A stretch of 64,000 bases of DNA from Cannabis sativa (GCF_029168945.1 NC_083610.1:77057580-77121579); one strand, 5' to 3'; positions 1 to 12,721 are shown, numbered from the stretch's first letter. Translations and numbers: made by a program. The notes: generated by a model not told the origin, from the sequence alone.

Positions 1-640
1 CTTAAAATTTTCATCTCGCTTCTCCCGACTTTGTCCTTTCGAACTTTAATCAACTTTCTCTTTAAACACCTCAAGAACATGAAACAGAGAAAAACAAGCA
101 TAAAACCGTCCTAAAAGTAGAAACAAAGAGCGAAAACAACACTAAAAATTGACCTAAAACTTAGGCTAAAACTAGCCTAACTAATGCCCCCAAACTAGAT
201 CCTTACTCGCCCTCAAGTAATATTAAAAACTAAAAGCGAACAAACAAATAAACAAAGAAACTAACAGATTACCAAGCCTCCATATAATCAAACTACCGCT
301 GCCACCTATGAAACTTCAATCAATAAGTTAAACCAGAATTAAAATCTAAAAACTCTAACAATTAACTTACATTTCAATATTCAAAAACATCACATGCATT
401 CTACCCTTACCAACATTCCACAAACCAATGTTCAATATGCTTACACGACCTACCTCTCTCCACTAATGTCAACAATCCTTGCTCGGAATCAATAGGTCAT
501 CCTGGGTTATAATGTCATGGCTTAGGTAAAAGGTAGATTAAAAGTTATTTAGGCTCTATAAGCACATTATAACGAAACAAGTACCCACAGAAATCCACAT
601 TTCTAAGTAATTACCCAAAGAAAATTTTTAAAGATTGAGA
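1..640 (-). other. Untranslated LTR-retroelement debris (antisense)
   Basis: No coding frame is visible. On the minus strand, positions about 181-218 read CTTGAGGGCGAGTAAGGATC followed by AGTTTGGGGGCATTAG, a G-rich stretch like the region near the 3' end of plant Gypsy elements. The rest is A-rich with no protein match. Assignment to a retroelement rests on this one motif and on the general look of the sequence, so it is weak. The left edge is cut by the window. Confidence 0.3.
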
Positions 641-1120
641 ATTTCTAATTTCGAGTCCAACATCACTTTTTCACTAATTTTTTTTAGGAAGGAATAACTA
701 TACAACTTTTTTTGATCCTACGCCTATAAATACCACCTTGACTTTGTCATTTGACAACACGAGATTTAGTACTCAGATCAGATGAGATTGAGAGTTTGAG
801 GGAGAGAAGATTGAGAGGTAGAGAGAGAGGTGCAAAGAAAAGAGAGATTTGTTTTGAGTTTTGTAAGAAGAATCTTCTATAGATAAAGAAAATTCTTGGA
901 TGTAAAGTGTGAGAGTTGTAACACTTTGAGATGACTCAACGGAGAATCTCATCTCGACAGTTTTGTACTTATTCTTGCTCAATCAATAAAGAAAGATTAT
1001 GGTGTATTCCAAAACTAGAGTAGAACCATAGATCATATCGATTTATCAGACTTGAACCAGTATATATTTTGGTATTATTTTTTTTATTCTCTACATTTAT
1101 TGTTTTTTGTTTTTATTTAT
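640..1120 (+). repeat. Possible LTR remnant with TATA box and poly(A) signal
   Basis: A TATA box (TATAAATA, 725-732) is followed by a purine-rich GA-repeat leader (about 785-850) and an AATAAA signal at 985-990. That order (promoter, short transcribed region, polyadenylation signal within about 260 bp) is typical of the U3-R-U5 layout of a plant LTR. I cannot find its ends, a target duplication or a partner LTR. A promoter with a short noncoding transcript is an alternative. Confidence 0.3.
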
Positions 1121-2459
1121 TCTATTTGCCCATGTGTTCATTCAATTGTTGTTTTTGGTTTAATAATCTTATCATTGCTAATTGTTTAATTGTTCAAAAT
1201 TTTATTAATTTGATTTTACACATTTAGTCATAATTTTCCTACATTTATGTTAGTTAATTTGTGTCTCTTTGCTTCAGTCAAAGGAGCTAGAAAGAGATAT
1301 ATCGATGCTTTTAAATTTTATTGCATGCTAATGTGAAATTTAAGTAAAACTTCCAAGCCTAATTTATTACATAAAGAGTATATTAAGTCAAAAAGCAAAA
1401 GTTAGGCATAGCTAATTAAAGAAACATTAGGGAGGTGCAATGTTTGGAACAAGCCGTTATGGCTAGGTTAATGGAATATATAAATATATATATATATATA
1501 TTTATATATTTATATATTTCAAACGATCGAGAAATCTTCTTTTTCTTTCCTCTCCATATATTTTTTAGATTTCCAACTATAGGTAGTTGTCTTATGGCCC
1601 AAGGAAGAGAGATTATAGGGATAGCTAGTCTGTAATATATATTTATATATATATATATATATATAGTACGTATACTAATACTATTTATTAATTATTAGGT
1701 TCCAGGTTCTTTAATGACTCGTATGTCAGTTTTTTTTTTTCTTTTACAGTAATTTCTGCTTGACTACTTTAGAATATATAATGGACATTGGTGTTATATA
1801 TATAAATAGTCATGATGCTCATGATCATACATATGCATGCACCGAAGGAAACCACAAATTTTATGTGTGTGAGGGAAATTTAAAAAGGAGAAAGAAGAAA
1901 AAATAATGCAAGTAAAATAAAGAAAAATTTCGTTTTGTCACATTAGATTCTTTTTCTACTATTGCAAAGAGGAAAATAAATGAAAGATTCTTCTGTTCCC
2001 ATCACGAACAATTTCTTTTAATTACTGAGGAATCGAATATTAATTTTTTGGAAAGAAAAACAAAGTAGTACTACCGAAATTCTCTGCATATGCATGCGAT
2101 CGAACATTTGTGTTTAATATATAACAACGAAAGTAATTGATAATGATTACTTGTATGTTATATACCTAAAACATAAAATCAAATTAAATATTTACACAAG
2201 GCCTTTTGTTGAAAAAGGTGTGGTAGGATGTAAATGTTTGTATTATGATGGACTACAACTCTCTCATCTCAAAAGATATATTATATATATAAATATATAT
2301 ATAATATTTTTTAATAGGTACTATCCATTAATGGTTACTAAATAATTTAACTATAAATATTAATTTTTTTCTTGAGAAACTAGTGGTGTTTTTCATTATT
2401 CCAATAATATACTTTTACAACATATTCAACACCCTTTTTCATAATCCTGAAATTAGCTA
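1121..2459. other. AT-rich stretch without a recognised gene
   Basis: I see only A/T-rich sequence with (TA)n tracts near 1482-1520 and 1637-1665. The short open frames here are low-complexity and carry no recognisable domain. Confidence 0.5.
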
Positions 2460-2760
2460 TCTATAAATATTAATTTTAAAAATATTAAATTATTAGATTT
2501 TGATCTAATGACAAATAATAAAAGATAAATTTAAATTTTTATGTTTAATTTAACTATTTAATTAAAAAAATATCACTTTTTACCGTATATAAAAATATGC
2601 TTATATATAAAATACTTAAGTCAAATTTAACTTTTTTTTGCCGAAAATTTCTTTTTCTTAATTTTTTTTAGCTGATGGAACAACCCCAACTCATATAATG
2701 TAAAAATGAGTGAATTTTTTAATTAGATAGAAAAACTAAGCATAAAAACTCAAAATTTCA
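2460..2760 (+). mobile_element. AT-rich MITE, copy A
   Basis: This segment matches the reverse complement of 12722-13043 over almost its whole length. Both contain the blocks AGCTGATGGAACAA, TAATGTAAAAATGAG (TACATAATGTAAAAATGAG in the other copy) and AAATTTAAATTTTTATG. In copy B the two ends are inverted copies of each other (about 70 bp), as in a MITE. Copy A has drifted more. Exact ends and target duplication are not resolved. Confidence 0.5.
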
Positions 2761-2808
2761 TAACATATCAATGAATAGGTATAATATCCATTAAGAGTGC
2801 ACCCATAT

Positions 2809-3028
2809 GAATCAAGATCTCCTTTTAAAAAGTGGTGTCCCATACTGTGTTAAACCAATTAAAATTTGACACGTCAATTAATTTTTTATTTAAATAAAAA
2901 AATTAAACCTCTAATAAAGTCAACAAAAGTAGTATATTTAATATAAATTAGATTAATTGATGTGTCAAATTTTAATATGTTTAACACAATATGAGACACC
3001 ACTTTTTTTTAACAGGAGATCTTGATTC
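2809..3028. mobile_element. 220-bp MITE with long inverted repeats, Mutator-like target duplication
   Basis: The element begins GAATCAAGATCTCC and ends GGAGATCTTGATTC. The two halves are inverted copies over about 75 bp, both arms carrying AGTGGTGTC and TTAAAATTTGACAC or close variants. It is flanked on both sides by the perfect 9-bp duplication CACCCATAT (2800-2808 and 3029-3037). A 9-bp duplication with long terminal inverted repeats is characteristic of Mutator-like elements. It has no coding capacity, so it would need transposase from elsewhere. Confidence 0.85.
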
Positions 3029-3160
3029 CACCCATATATATATAAATAAATATATTAATGAGTGTAAAAGAGGAAATAAAAAAAAATAATATTTATTATA
3101 GTGTAAAATTACACTAAATAAATTTAACTTATGCTATATTTTGTACTGATACAATTTTTA

Positions 3161-3597
3161 GATATCTCCAATGGATGGTTTAAATTTTAGATTAAATTTA
3201 GCTCAAAAAAATGAGTCAATGTTATATTTAGTCCAAATTTTATAATTATCCTCAAATACATTAAGGGTAAATTAACTTTATTTTTTTAAAAAAAGTGTAA
3301 ACAAATCTGCAAATGCAATAAATTTTAATTGAAAGTGTATACAAATCTAATTAAACATATAAATAAAATGTAAGAAGTTATTAAAGATACTAATGGCTGA
3401 CAAAGTAAATAAAAAAGTAGTATTTATGTGGTGTAAAATTTAGTCCAAGTTATATTTTGTGTCAAATTTAGCACAATTTTTAATATGTGTCAAATTTAGA
3501 TCACATTATACATAATTAGAGTTTAATTTTATGAATATGGGCTAAAAAATACATGTACATCACATTTATTATATCAGTCTATTAGAGATGCTCTTAT
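3161..3597. mobile_element. MITE-like unit, tandem copy 1
   Basis: The unit starts near ATCTCCAATGGA and ends near TCTATTAGAGATGCTC, the GAGCATCTCCAATGG type of terminus seen in many plant MITEs. Inside are repeats of the form TTAAATTTAGCYC and TAAATTTAG. The second unit follows at once (3598-4040). Target duplications are not clear. Confidence 0.45.
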
Positions 3598-4040
3598 GAT
3601 TATTTTCAATGGATAGTGTATAGTTTAGGTTAAATTTGACTTAAAATATACTATAAAGTTATATTTGGCATAATTTTTGTATTTGTGCTCCAATACAGAA
3701 GGTAAAAATTAGCTATAAAAGTCAATATTATCATTAATGCTCATTAAAAATATACAAAATAATTAATTTTATTTATATTAGTTTAATATCTTATAAATAT
3801 ATTTTATTGAAAGACAATGAATAATATTAATAAGTGACAAAGAGATAATTAGAAAATATAGTATTCATTGTGAGCTAAAATTTGGCCTATAGTATTTTTT
3901 GTATCAAATTTTACACAATTTTTAGCTTAGGCTAAAATTTTCACACACATTTTACATCAATAATAGAGTTAAGTTTTAGCAAAATTTTTTTAAAAAATAG
4001 CAATACATTACATTTATAATTTTCCATATTAGAGATGCTT
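3598..4040. mobile_element. MITE-like unit, tandem copy 2
   Basis: Begins TTTTCAATGGATAG and ends ATATTAGAGATGCTTTAA, so it has the same termini and the same TTAAATTTGAC / AAAATTTGGC internal style as the unit before it. The two lie head to tail with no spacer. Together they look like two insertions at one site or a tandem duplication. Confidence 0.45.
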
Positions 4041-4404
4041 TAAGGTGCCTAGCATCACACTAATATAATACCCTGTAATTAGTTAACGGTATTTTATATA
4101 GTTTATTAAATTAAAATATGTAAAACTTAATATTAAAAGGCACACAAACAATAATATATCACATCTTATGATGCTTAACAACTTAAGGTGCTTCATAGCA
4201 TTTCTCAATTATAAAACACAATCAACGTACGTGCATGCATATTTAATTATTATGGGATTTTCGTTCAGCTCACGTAATTCCAAAATTAACATGCATATAT
4301 AAATACGTGATTAGTTACAATTCAAAAATTAAATGCAATCTTGTCATAAATAGCATTACGATATGTTTCTTGTTCAAATGTATCTACCTAGCTAGACCTT
4401 ATTT

Positions 4405-4432
4405 CTTCTTTCTTTCTTTCTTTCTTTCTTTT
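4405..4432. repeat. (CTTT)n microsatellite
   Basis: About six uninterrupted TTTC units. No function is implied. Confidence 0.9.
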
Positions 4433-4769
4433 TTGGGTTATTGATTAATTAGGTTAATATAGCTAACCCTAGCTAGTGTGCTTAATAACACTTGTAACTA
4501 ACGTCTTCACATGCATATGGTCGGGTCCTACAAACTTTCCACCAATCAAATTTCAATAAATTAATTTTCATATAATTTTTTTTATTTAGTTTATTTTTAG
4601 GATAGAAAAAAAAAGTTAATTTAATAAATTTTTTAATATAACAAATTAAGAAAATATTAATGTTTACCAATTAATAAGCAAAATTCCATTAATAAACGAT
4701 AACTAGCAAGTAATGTTTTTTATAAATTATGTAATATATATTACGTACCTGCTCAATTTTTTATTTTTA

Positions 4770-5195
4770 TACGGGGTAGGGATGGCCCTGGAGGAACCCA
4801 CTTTTAATAGGGCAAGAATTTCCCATCTAAATTGGAAGGGCTTGACGATTATTTTTGTCACAGGAGGGGGACGAGGATGACACTCCCCGCCTGATGGAGA
4901 CCCATTTAATATATTTTTTTTATCTTTTTAATAGTATTTTATATTTTATAATTTATGTTTTTAATATATTAGTATTTGTTTATAAATTTTTAAGTTATAT
5001 TTTTGGATGATAATAAATATATATTGAATAATAAATAATAATGTGTAATATTTTAATTTTTATACATTTAAATTTTTAATATAAACTTTATTTTTATATT
5101 AGGATATTCTCCACCCCGTCCACATTTCATTCGGGATGGGGATTAAAATTGTTAATGGGCATGGGAACAGAGGGAGCGCTCCCCTCTAATTTCTA
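4770..5195. mobile_element. Possible small DNA element with GC-rich ends
   Basis: Two unusually GC-rich blocks (4775-4910 and 5111-5195, with motifs such as CGGGGTAGGGATGG and CGGGATGGGGATT) bracket about 200 bp of A/T-rich DNA. Paired G-rich/C-rich ends around an AT core occur in some non-autonomous plant DNA elements. I could not define matching inverted termini or a target duplication, so this is only a suggestion. Confidence 0.25.
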
Positions 5196-5273
5196 TATAA
5201 TATTATAGTTATGTAGTAGGCATTTCATCAATTTTTGGAATGTTTTAAACTATTAACGATGTCAAAAATAAAA

Positions 5274-5647
5274 CGATAAATACCATTTTGGACCCTCTGT
5301 TTTAAAAAAGTTACCAATTGGACCCTGTATTTTGTTTAATGACAAAATGGACCCTGTATTTTCTAAAATAGTACAAATAAGACCCTGAATTGATTTTTTG
5401 TCAAAATAAAGTTTAATTATAATTCGATCTAAAAGTGCTATATGACAAAACTGTTTACATTTTTTGTATCTGTTCGTATTAAGCATTGTCTTCAAGTTGA
5501 TTGTATTAAAAAAAAGTTATCAAATATTAAGCTCAGGGTCCTATTTTTACTATTTTAGAAAATACAGGGTCCATTTTGTCATTTAACAAAACACAGGGTT
5601 TAATCTGTAACTTTTGCAAAACACAGGGTCCAAAATGGTATTTACCC
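5274..5647. mobile_element. 374-bp MITE with about 118-bp inverted repeats
   Basis: The left arm (TAAATACCATTTTGGACCCT...) and the reverse complement of the right arm agree over about 118 bp; both contain repeated AATGGACCCTGTATTTT-type blocks. The element is flanked by the 9-bp duplication AAAATAAAA (5265-5273 and 5648-5656). This fits a Mutator-like MITE. Between the arms are about 130 bp of unrelated AT-rich sequence. It has no coding capacity. Confidence 0.8.
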
Positions 5648-5656
5648 AAAATAAAA

Positions 5657-7221
5657 TTATAAGTTCTATCTCAAAATCAATTGGTGATGAGTGGAGTAAT
5701 CTATGTTCTTATATATAGCTTAATATTTTCATATTTAATTCATGTACAATGTTATCTAATATCTCCCGTTAAGATGGTATTTTTTGCTCACTAATTTTGA
5801 ATTATTATGTCACAAGTTGTGCTATTTACTCGTTTATTTTGTTCGAATCTCTAGTGTCTTTGCACTATGCGGATCTCGTGCGGCTGGCTTTACTACCTGG
5901 ATAGGGTGTTGATCAATAGTCCACTAGGAATATGACTCTGATATTATAAAAATTATAAGGAATTCATCTCAAAAGTAATTAGTAATAAAGTAATTTAAAT
6001 TCTTATATATGGTTAAATTTATTTTATTTTTAATCCACGTGTCAGTGACAGTATTGTACAATAATTATACCAGCGCCTATCTTTTTTATATGTGTGGAAC
6101 TCATTTTTATATTATTCTACATTATTATGCAAAAATAACTGATAATAAAATTAGGTTTTATATAATATTGTGTAAATGATGACCCTCTTATATGACTTTT
6201 AGGATAGGTCGAAAAGTGTGAAATGGACCACTAAAATTCAATTATTAGACAGTAAAATATTTCCTCATAAGTATTAGTCACCCATACATCGAGAACTACT
6301 CAAAATATGTCAAATCTTTAATTTATTCATCACTGAAATAATGTGGTAATAATCATAATTAACATGATGATTTGATATGAAATGAGCAGTTTGAGGAGAA
6401 ATGAAAGAAGAAAATGTTCTTTAATAGATTCTAAGTAGTTAGTTAGGGGCATATATTCTTTGTTTCTTTTGAAAATGAATACATATGTATTCAAAGAGCT
6501 AACAAGGGCGGTTAACTTTATGTACTAATAATCTTCTCATTCAATAATCATGTGCGTCACATATTCGATCGATGAACCAAACGTATATTGACAAAGATTT
6601 ATTATATAATTCGAAATCTATATGTTAGCTAAATAAATTCCCTATCATGAACCATGATTGAGGCATATACATGAATTAATAGATTCCACAAATAATCAAA
6701 ATATGTCAATTTGGTTTATTAAAAAAAGAAAAGCATGTCAATTTGCTTGCTTTCTCAAGTAGTGTTTTTGTTGCCCAAGTTTGTAGCTAAGTGTTTTTTC
6801 TAACAAAAATATTGAAAGATATAGGAAGCTTAAGATAAAATTAAATTTTAGAGTCTTACATATATAGTTTAATTATTATCGATAATTCTAGTGCTTTATT
6901 GTAATAATAAAACTTATAAAAACTCTTAAGAGTTTAAAGATTCAACCCTTCATATTAACATATTTATATTAATCTCTTGATCTCTTAGCTTATAGTAATA
7001 CTCTTTACTACTATACTAAATAATATTTATTATATTTTTTTATTATTTAATATTTTATCTATATAATAATAATTTTTTTATATATTTTAATGTAATTTTT
7101 TCTTTTGATAATAAAATCACACAAAAATTTTAAAACCCTATCATAAGGTTGTAACTACTAAATGTAATATAAAAACAACACATTATTCATACATCAGTAA
7201 TGTAGGATAAACACATACATA

Positions 7222-7257
<36 letters not shown>

Positions 7258-8227
7258 AATCACACCAAACATAGTATTTATTTAAATACTAAAATTTTAT
7301 TATAGGGTTAAACTATAAACACCACACACATGCAAGTTTCGTTTTTATACATATAAAAAAAAACTTATACTACATAGCATTTATTAAATTACTAAAATTC
7401 TATTAAGATTTTTCATGAAATTTTTTGATGTTGTAATTAGAATGAATAAACAAATTATAGTTGTAATAAAGCTTTAAATATTTAATGTGGGTAAATATGA
7501 TAGTGTGGTTGGAAAGTAACCAATCTGTGACCAAATAATAACGCTGGCATGTTTGAGTTAAAGGTCGGCCGCTTGATGAGAAATATATGTCCCAAAATAG
7601 AAAGGAATGGGTAAAATAAGAAACAAACAACCAAAGGGAAAACCTACTCATTAATGACTTTCAGTTTTTTTTATTTTCTGTTAATTATATATAAAAATAT
7701 ATATATTATTTATTATATGGCCTCCCACTAGGTGATAGGAAGAAAAAAACACGGACTGCAAAACAAGGGCCACAAGCTTGAAGGCTTCCTCTTTTTCTTT
7801 TTTTCCTTTTCTTGAAAAAGATGTAAAGAAAAGAGGGTTTATTTGAGAAAGAACATTTTTCTTAAGTAATTTAAGGTATCTAATACTATATTGATGTAAC
7901 ACATTGTGAATGGTTAATACTTTTTATATTATTTATTAGATTAAAAAAATAAAATATATAATTACATATAATTTTAAATATTTTATAGGTTTTAAAATTT
8001 TATTTATAAAAAGTACGATATTTTGATATTTTTATTATTTTTATGTTATATTTTTTTATTTTATTTTGTTATTATTTGTATATTTTTTTAATGTTATTTT
8101 TTTTTACTATTTTTATATAATTTTTGTGTTGTGTTTTATAGAAAAATGTAAAAATATAAAAAAGAAAATTGAAGTTTAAAATGTATAAATATTATATCTA
8201 AAATAATAGTATAGGTAAATTTTTTAA
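5657..8227. other. AT-rich stretch without a recognised gene
   Basis: I see no protein-like frame longer than chance. Notable only for an uninterrupted run of 30 T at 7224-7253. Confidence 0.5.
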
Positions 8228-9990
8228 AGAGTAATTTGTGGTTAAACCCTCCCAACTATTATTTCATTTATACTTAATCTTTCAACCTCAAATTTTGGTG
8301 GTAAAATCTTCCAAACTGTTAAATTGTTAGCAAATTTAAGGCGTCATCCATTTATCTCAGTTAATTGCTGACATAGACTCACTATGTGTACCATCATATA
8401 CACGTGGCACATTTATATTGGTCCACCTAATATAATTATTTAAAAATTATAAATTTTTTTTGAGAATTTATTTTAAAATTAAAAACTTAATTTAAATTTA
8501 TAAAATTATTAACAAATAAATAAATAATTTTTTCTTATATTTTTTATTATCTCCTGACTCTCTCTCTCTCTCTCTCATCGATCTCTCTTTCTCACTCTCT
8601 CTCCATGAGTCTTCTTATTCCTTACCAAATCTGAAAGCTCAAATCTCCTTCAAGCTCTTATCTCCTTCCCTTCTCGGCGGCGACTGGTCCAACAGAGACC
8701 AAACTCTCTTCCACGCTCTCCCTCTCCCTCTGCAACTACCTCTCTCTCCAACAGTTTCCAATGCAGAATCAAACCCATCAGATCAGATCCCTTTTTCTCC
8801 CATCACCAGATCTTCCTCAGAGCCACGCTTTTCTCTCAACCGGAGTCAAAAAAGCTCAATCTACAAAGAAAGAGACCACCATACACTACAAGAAATGTCA
8901 CTTTTGCCAGCACATTTTTGTACTGACAAAAGTTAGTATTGCGCTGGTAAAATAGAATTTACTTGTGATGTGTTGGCAAAAAGGGACTGGCAAATTAATG
9001 TTGGTATTAGAACTTTTGCCAGCATAAAATAAAAAGTGCTGGCAAAAATTGACTTTCCAGCGCGTAAATGTGCTGGTAAAAGTTAGATTTTAGCCACTGC
9101 AAATGTACGCTGGTAAAACTTTGACCTCTTTGCCAGTGCAGTTTGTGAATACTTTTACCAGCGCAGTAGCGAACTGTGATGGTAAAAGTGACATTTCTTG
9201 TAGTGATACCTTCGATGCTCTCTCTTGCGCGCGATGGAAGATGACTCAGGGTGGTTGAAGAAAAAATAGTATTACTTTGAATTTTTATGGCGAGGCGGTT
9301 AGAGGTGACTCGGATGCGTCTTTCTCTTTGTTTTGTTTTGGATTTGTTTTTGTAAATATTGTATGTAGTCTTTTTTGAGAATAAATCATGTTATTATAAA
9401 TTAAATAGATGTATATAGTTAGAATCAGATATATAATTTTTGTTTTAGATTATTTTGATTTTATTATGGATTATTGTGTATGGTTTTTTAATTTTGCTCT
9501 GAGTTTTTAGATTCTTGGTTATGGTTTCAGTGCTTGGTGGGGTATTGAATTCAATGGTGATGGTGGTAAAGGTAATAGTTGGTAATATTGGTAATATTGG
9601 CAGTATAAAGAATATGATGAAGAATGAAGAAAATAAAAATCAGGAAAAGAAGTCAAGAGGAAACACAAAGAAGAAAGGAAAGAATGTAAATAAGAAAAAA
9701 ATTAACAAAATTAATTTTCTTTAACAATTTTTTTTAATTTTAAAATGAATTTTGAAATGATTTTTTATAATTTTTAAATAATTATATAAGATGGACCAAT
9801 ATAAATTTGTTACGTATGTATGGTGTACATGTAGACAGTCCATATCAATATTTAACTAAAATAATAGATGACACATTAAATTTATTAACAATTTAACAGT
9901 TTGGAAGGTTTCACCACTAAAATTTGAGATAAGAAAATTAAATACAAGTAAAATGATACTTAAGATAGTTTAGCTGCAAATTACTTGAAT
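8228..9990. mobile_element. 1.8-kb inverted-repeat element carrying gene-like DNA (Pack-MULE-like)
   Basis: The left end (about 8231-8430) and the reverse complement of the right end (about 9780-9988) match over roughly 200 bp. Shared blocks include AGTAATTTG, CTTCCAAACTGTTAAATTGTTA and TTTATATTGGTCCA, or close forms. The interior is different: a C/T-rich, 5'-leader-like stretch (8555-8760) followed by a 64-codon open frame from ATG 8761, which looks like captured gene sequence. A CACTA-type MITE is nested at 8884-9205. I did not find a convincing target duplication, so the superfamily (Mutator-like by arm length) is inferred. Confidence 0.6.
8884..9205 (+). mobile_element. 322-bp CACTA-type MITE
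   Basis: Starts CACTACAAGAAATGTCACTT and ends with its inverted copy AAGTGACATTTCTTGTAGTG; the arms match at about 27 of 30 positions. It is flanked by the 3-bp duplication ATA (8881-8883, 9206-9208), as expected for CACTA transposons. The interior is built from many copies of a TTTTGCCAGC/TTTTACCAGC motif in both directions, similar to the subterminal transposase-binding repeats of CACTA elements. A second copy in the opposite orientation lies at 21786-22103. Confidence 0.85.
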
Positions 9991-11504
9991 CTTTTCAGTG
10001 ATGTGACACTTTAAGGGCCCACAAATCGTGCACATAGTGCAAAGCCCACTTACTCTTACCACTCAATTTATCTAATTCTTCTACGTATATCCCCACCACA
10101 GACCACCATTTTTCTTTTTTATATCATCACCATCATTCTCTAATACCATCACCACCATTTTTCCCACCACCACTATCAACTTCTTCCAATTTGGATATTC
10201 TATTCCTTCCTTTCTTTTTTTTCTTTTTGGTTTATTCTTTAGAGCTATAGCTTCTATTTAATATTTTCAGATAATTTTTAACAAAAACTTATAATAGAGA
10301 GAATAATAGTACGTACAATATGGAGTGAAGTGAAGAAACAAAAAATGTTCCCCATATATGTACACATTTTTTTTTTTGTATATTTATTAACATCTAGTTG
10401 GTAGTTCAGTCGCAATGAATACGGCTTTATATACACATTGATATATCTGTGTGTGTATAATACACAAAAGAATGTTAAAGCTGAAATAAAATCATCCTTG
10501 AAATATTCGATCTCGAAGGGCATGCATGACTATATATATATATATTGTATATGAGCTTACATTTTTAATATACATTTTATTTATATGATACTTCTTTAAT
10601 ATTCTTTAATGGATTTATTAGATGAATTAATTTCTTATTCTTTTTCATATATATTTGAGGAGAAATGTTAAGTGTGTACTTTAAGGCCTCAAATATAATA
10701 ATCATAATATTATATAATAATATTGGGTCCATATATTTTAATTTAATAAAATATTGATTATTTACAGATTGTTATTTTGGTGTGTTGTTAACAAATAAGA
10801 ATCTCATAATTAAAAGATTTCTCTAGTTAACTAGCCAATTTTCTTTTCGCTTGTGTATATTTTTCCTTTTTCTTATAATTAATTTTTTCACGTGAGGGAA
10901 AAAAACCAATAAAGTACTGTACTTTGAAACAAAAGAGAACTAAGAACATAATTTACTAAGATTTATGAAGAAATGAGATCAGGATAGTATTGATTCTCCT
11001 TTATTTATAATGTTAACAAAAAGATCTCAAAATCCCATATAGATGGTTATGTTCATTAGTGCCTATGGCACTAACTAGAATGGTCCAGAGTAGAATCGAT
11101 TGCCCCGCAGTAGTACTAGCTAGATATTATATATATATGAGATTCTTACAGTACTCTTATAAATATACATATATTATTTATATTGTGGATCTAATTCGTC
11201 TTATATAGTGGATCTATACAATAAGACTAGCTCGCTAGTACGTAATTAAGTTTTAGATTTCGTTTTGTATAATATAATTGATAAGTTCTAGCTACATATT
11301 TTAATGATAGATTGGAAGATACTGCTAAGTTGGCTGTTTTGGCTGATATATGTTATAATTATTTACTGCATGTACATAGCATATGAATCTGACTAAGCAC
11401 AAGTGCAGAACCCATTATTTGGTACTTCCCACGTTATATATATTATATATATAATCTACTAGAAGTTTCATGTGTAGGATTATACAAGGTGCATTATTAT
11501 ATAT
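9991..11504. other. AT-rich stretch without a recognised gene
   Basis: Contains CCACCA/TCACCA-rich sequence at 10090-10180 and (TA)n near 10532-10546. No coding or mobile-element signature was recognised. Confidence 0.45.
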
Positions 11505-11652
11505 GGTTTTGAAAATATATACTTTGAGTTTGAACTCAAGTCTTATATGATTATATAAATATTTATTGATATATATAAGGTTTTGAAAATATATACTTTG
11601 AGTTTGAACTCAACTCTTATATGATTATATAAATATTTATTGATATATATAT
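11505..11652. repeat. 74-bp tandem duplication
   Basis: Two head-to-tail units (11505-11578, 11579-11652) beginning GGTTTTGAAAATATATACTT differ at about one position (AAGTC versus AACTC). The near identity indicates a recent local duplication. Confidence 0.85.
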
Positions 11653-11658
11653 ATATAT

Positions 11659-12606
11659 GGAAGAGGTTTCAATGGTTATATTTTTATTGTAACCATTATG
11701 ATTACATTTTTTTAAGCCATTAGATTACTATTAAATGGTTGTGATTAATTTGAAAATTAAATAAAAATAAATAATAAATAACTTGTAACCTGAAAGTAAC
11801 CTAATCATTTATTTCCTTATAAAACTTTAATTAAGATTAATTATATTTTAGAATTAAATTAATTATAATTATTAATTAATTTTTTGCAATTTATTACTAT
11901 ATAAGGATCTTTTAGCAATTTATTTTTTTATACTTAAATTATTTAAAATTTTATAGCAAAACTTTTTATAATTTAAAATTATACACATATAATTTCATAA
12001 TTTAAATTTTATTATACTTGTAATCTTAATTTTAAATTATTTCACTTAATTAATTATTTTTTTTATTTAAATATTTAAAAAGTAAAAAATGAAATAAGTT
12101 GCAGGATTTTTTAAAAAAAAAATGTCTGCACTTGTTATCGATTGATTAGCTTGAGGCCTCATATTTAGTTCATATTTTTGTAACAAAATAATTAAATATC
12201 ATTTAAAAATAATTAATTATTTAAAAATTTATTATAAGAAGAGCATTTTAATTTGTGTCAAAAGAAGTTTAATTTTTGTAAAAAAAAATAAATTTTATTG
12301 TAAATATTATAATTAAAGGGCTTAATTATTAAAATAATTCAAGTAAGGATTTAAATATAAATATTAATTGCTAAAAGAGGTCTTGTTGAATATTTAATTA
12401 ATTATTTTAAGAAAATAGTTAATTATAATTAATTAATTCTAAAAAAGGAATGTCTACTATTTAATTAATTATTTTAAGAAAATAGTTAATTATAATTAAT
12501 TAATTCTAAAAAAAGAAAGTCTACCTATTAGTAACCTGCTATTACAGGTCAAAGAAAAATGTAACCATATGGTTACAATAAAAATGTAACCATTGAATAG
12601 TCACCC
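11659..12606. mobile_element. 0.95-kb inverted-repeat element in a (TA)n tract
   Basis: The left end has TTCAATGGTTATATTTTTAT, and the reverse complement of the right end has TTCAATGGTTACATTTTTAT; 26 of 27 positions match. Outward extension to GG...CC gives the ends chosen here. Both flanks are ATATATATAT, so a 9-10 bp duplication is compatible but cannot be shown. The inside is AT-rich and noncoding, with a 67-bp tandem duplication (12391-12457, 12458-12524). A Mutator-like origin is inferred. Confidence 0.65.
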
Positions 12607-12721
12607 ATATATATATATATATATATATATATTAAATATCATCCTTTTATGGGACATTTGCAAGTTACTCTCTTTTTATATATATAGTTGCTCTTAAAAG
12701 AGTATTACCCTAAGTAATATT

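Noticed and set aside
773..982. Minus-strand 69-codon ORF, Ser/Leu-rich
   Set aside because: It is the antisense of the GA-rich leader of a possible LTR and has no domain.
7224..7253. T30 run as the poly(A) tail of a minus-strand retroposon
   Set aside because: No SINE, LINE or gene-like sequence adjoins it and no target duplication was found.
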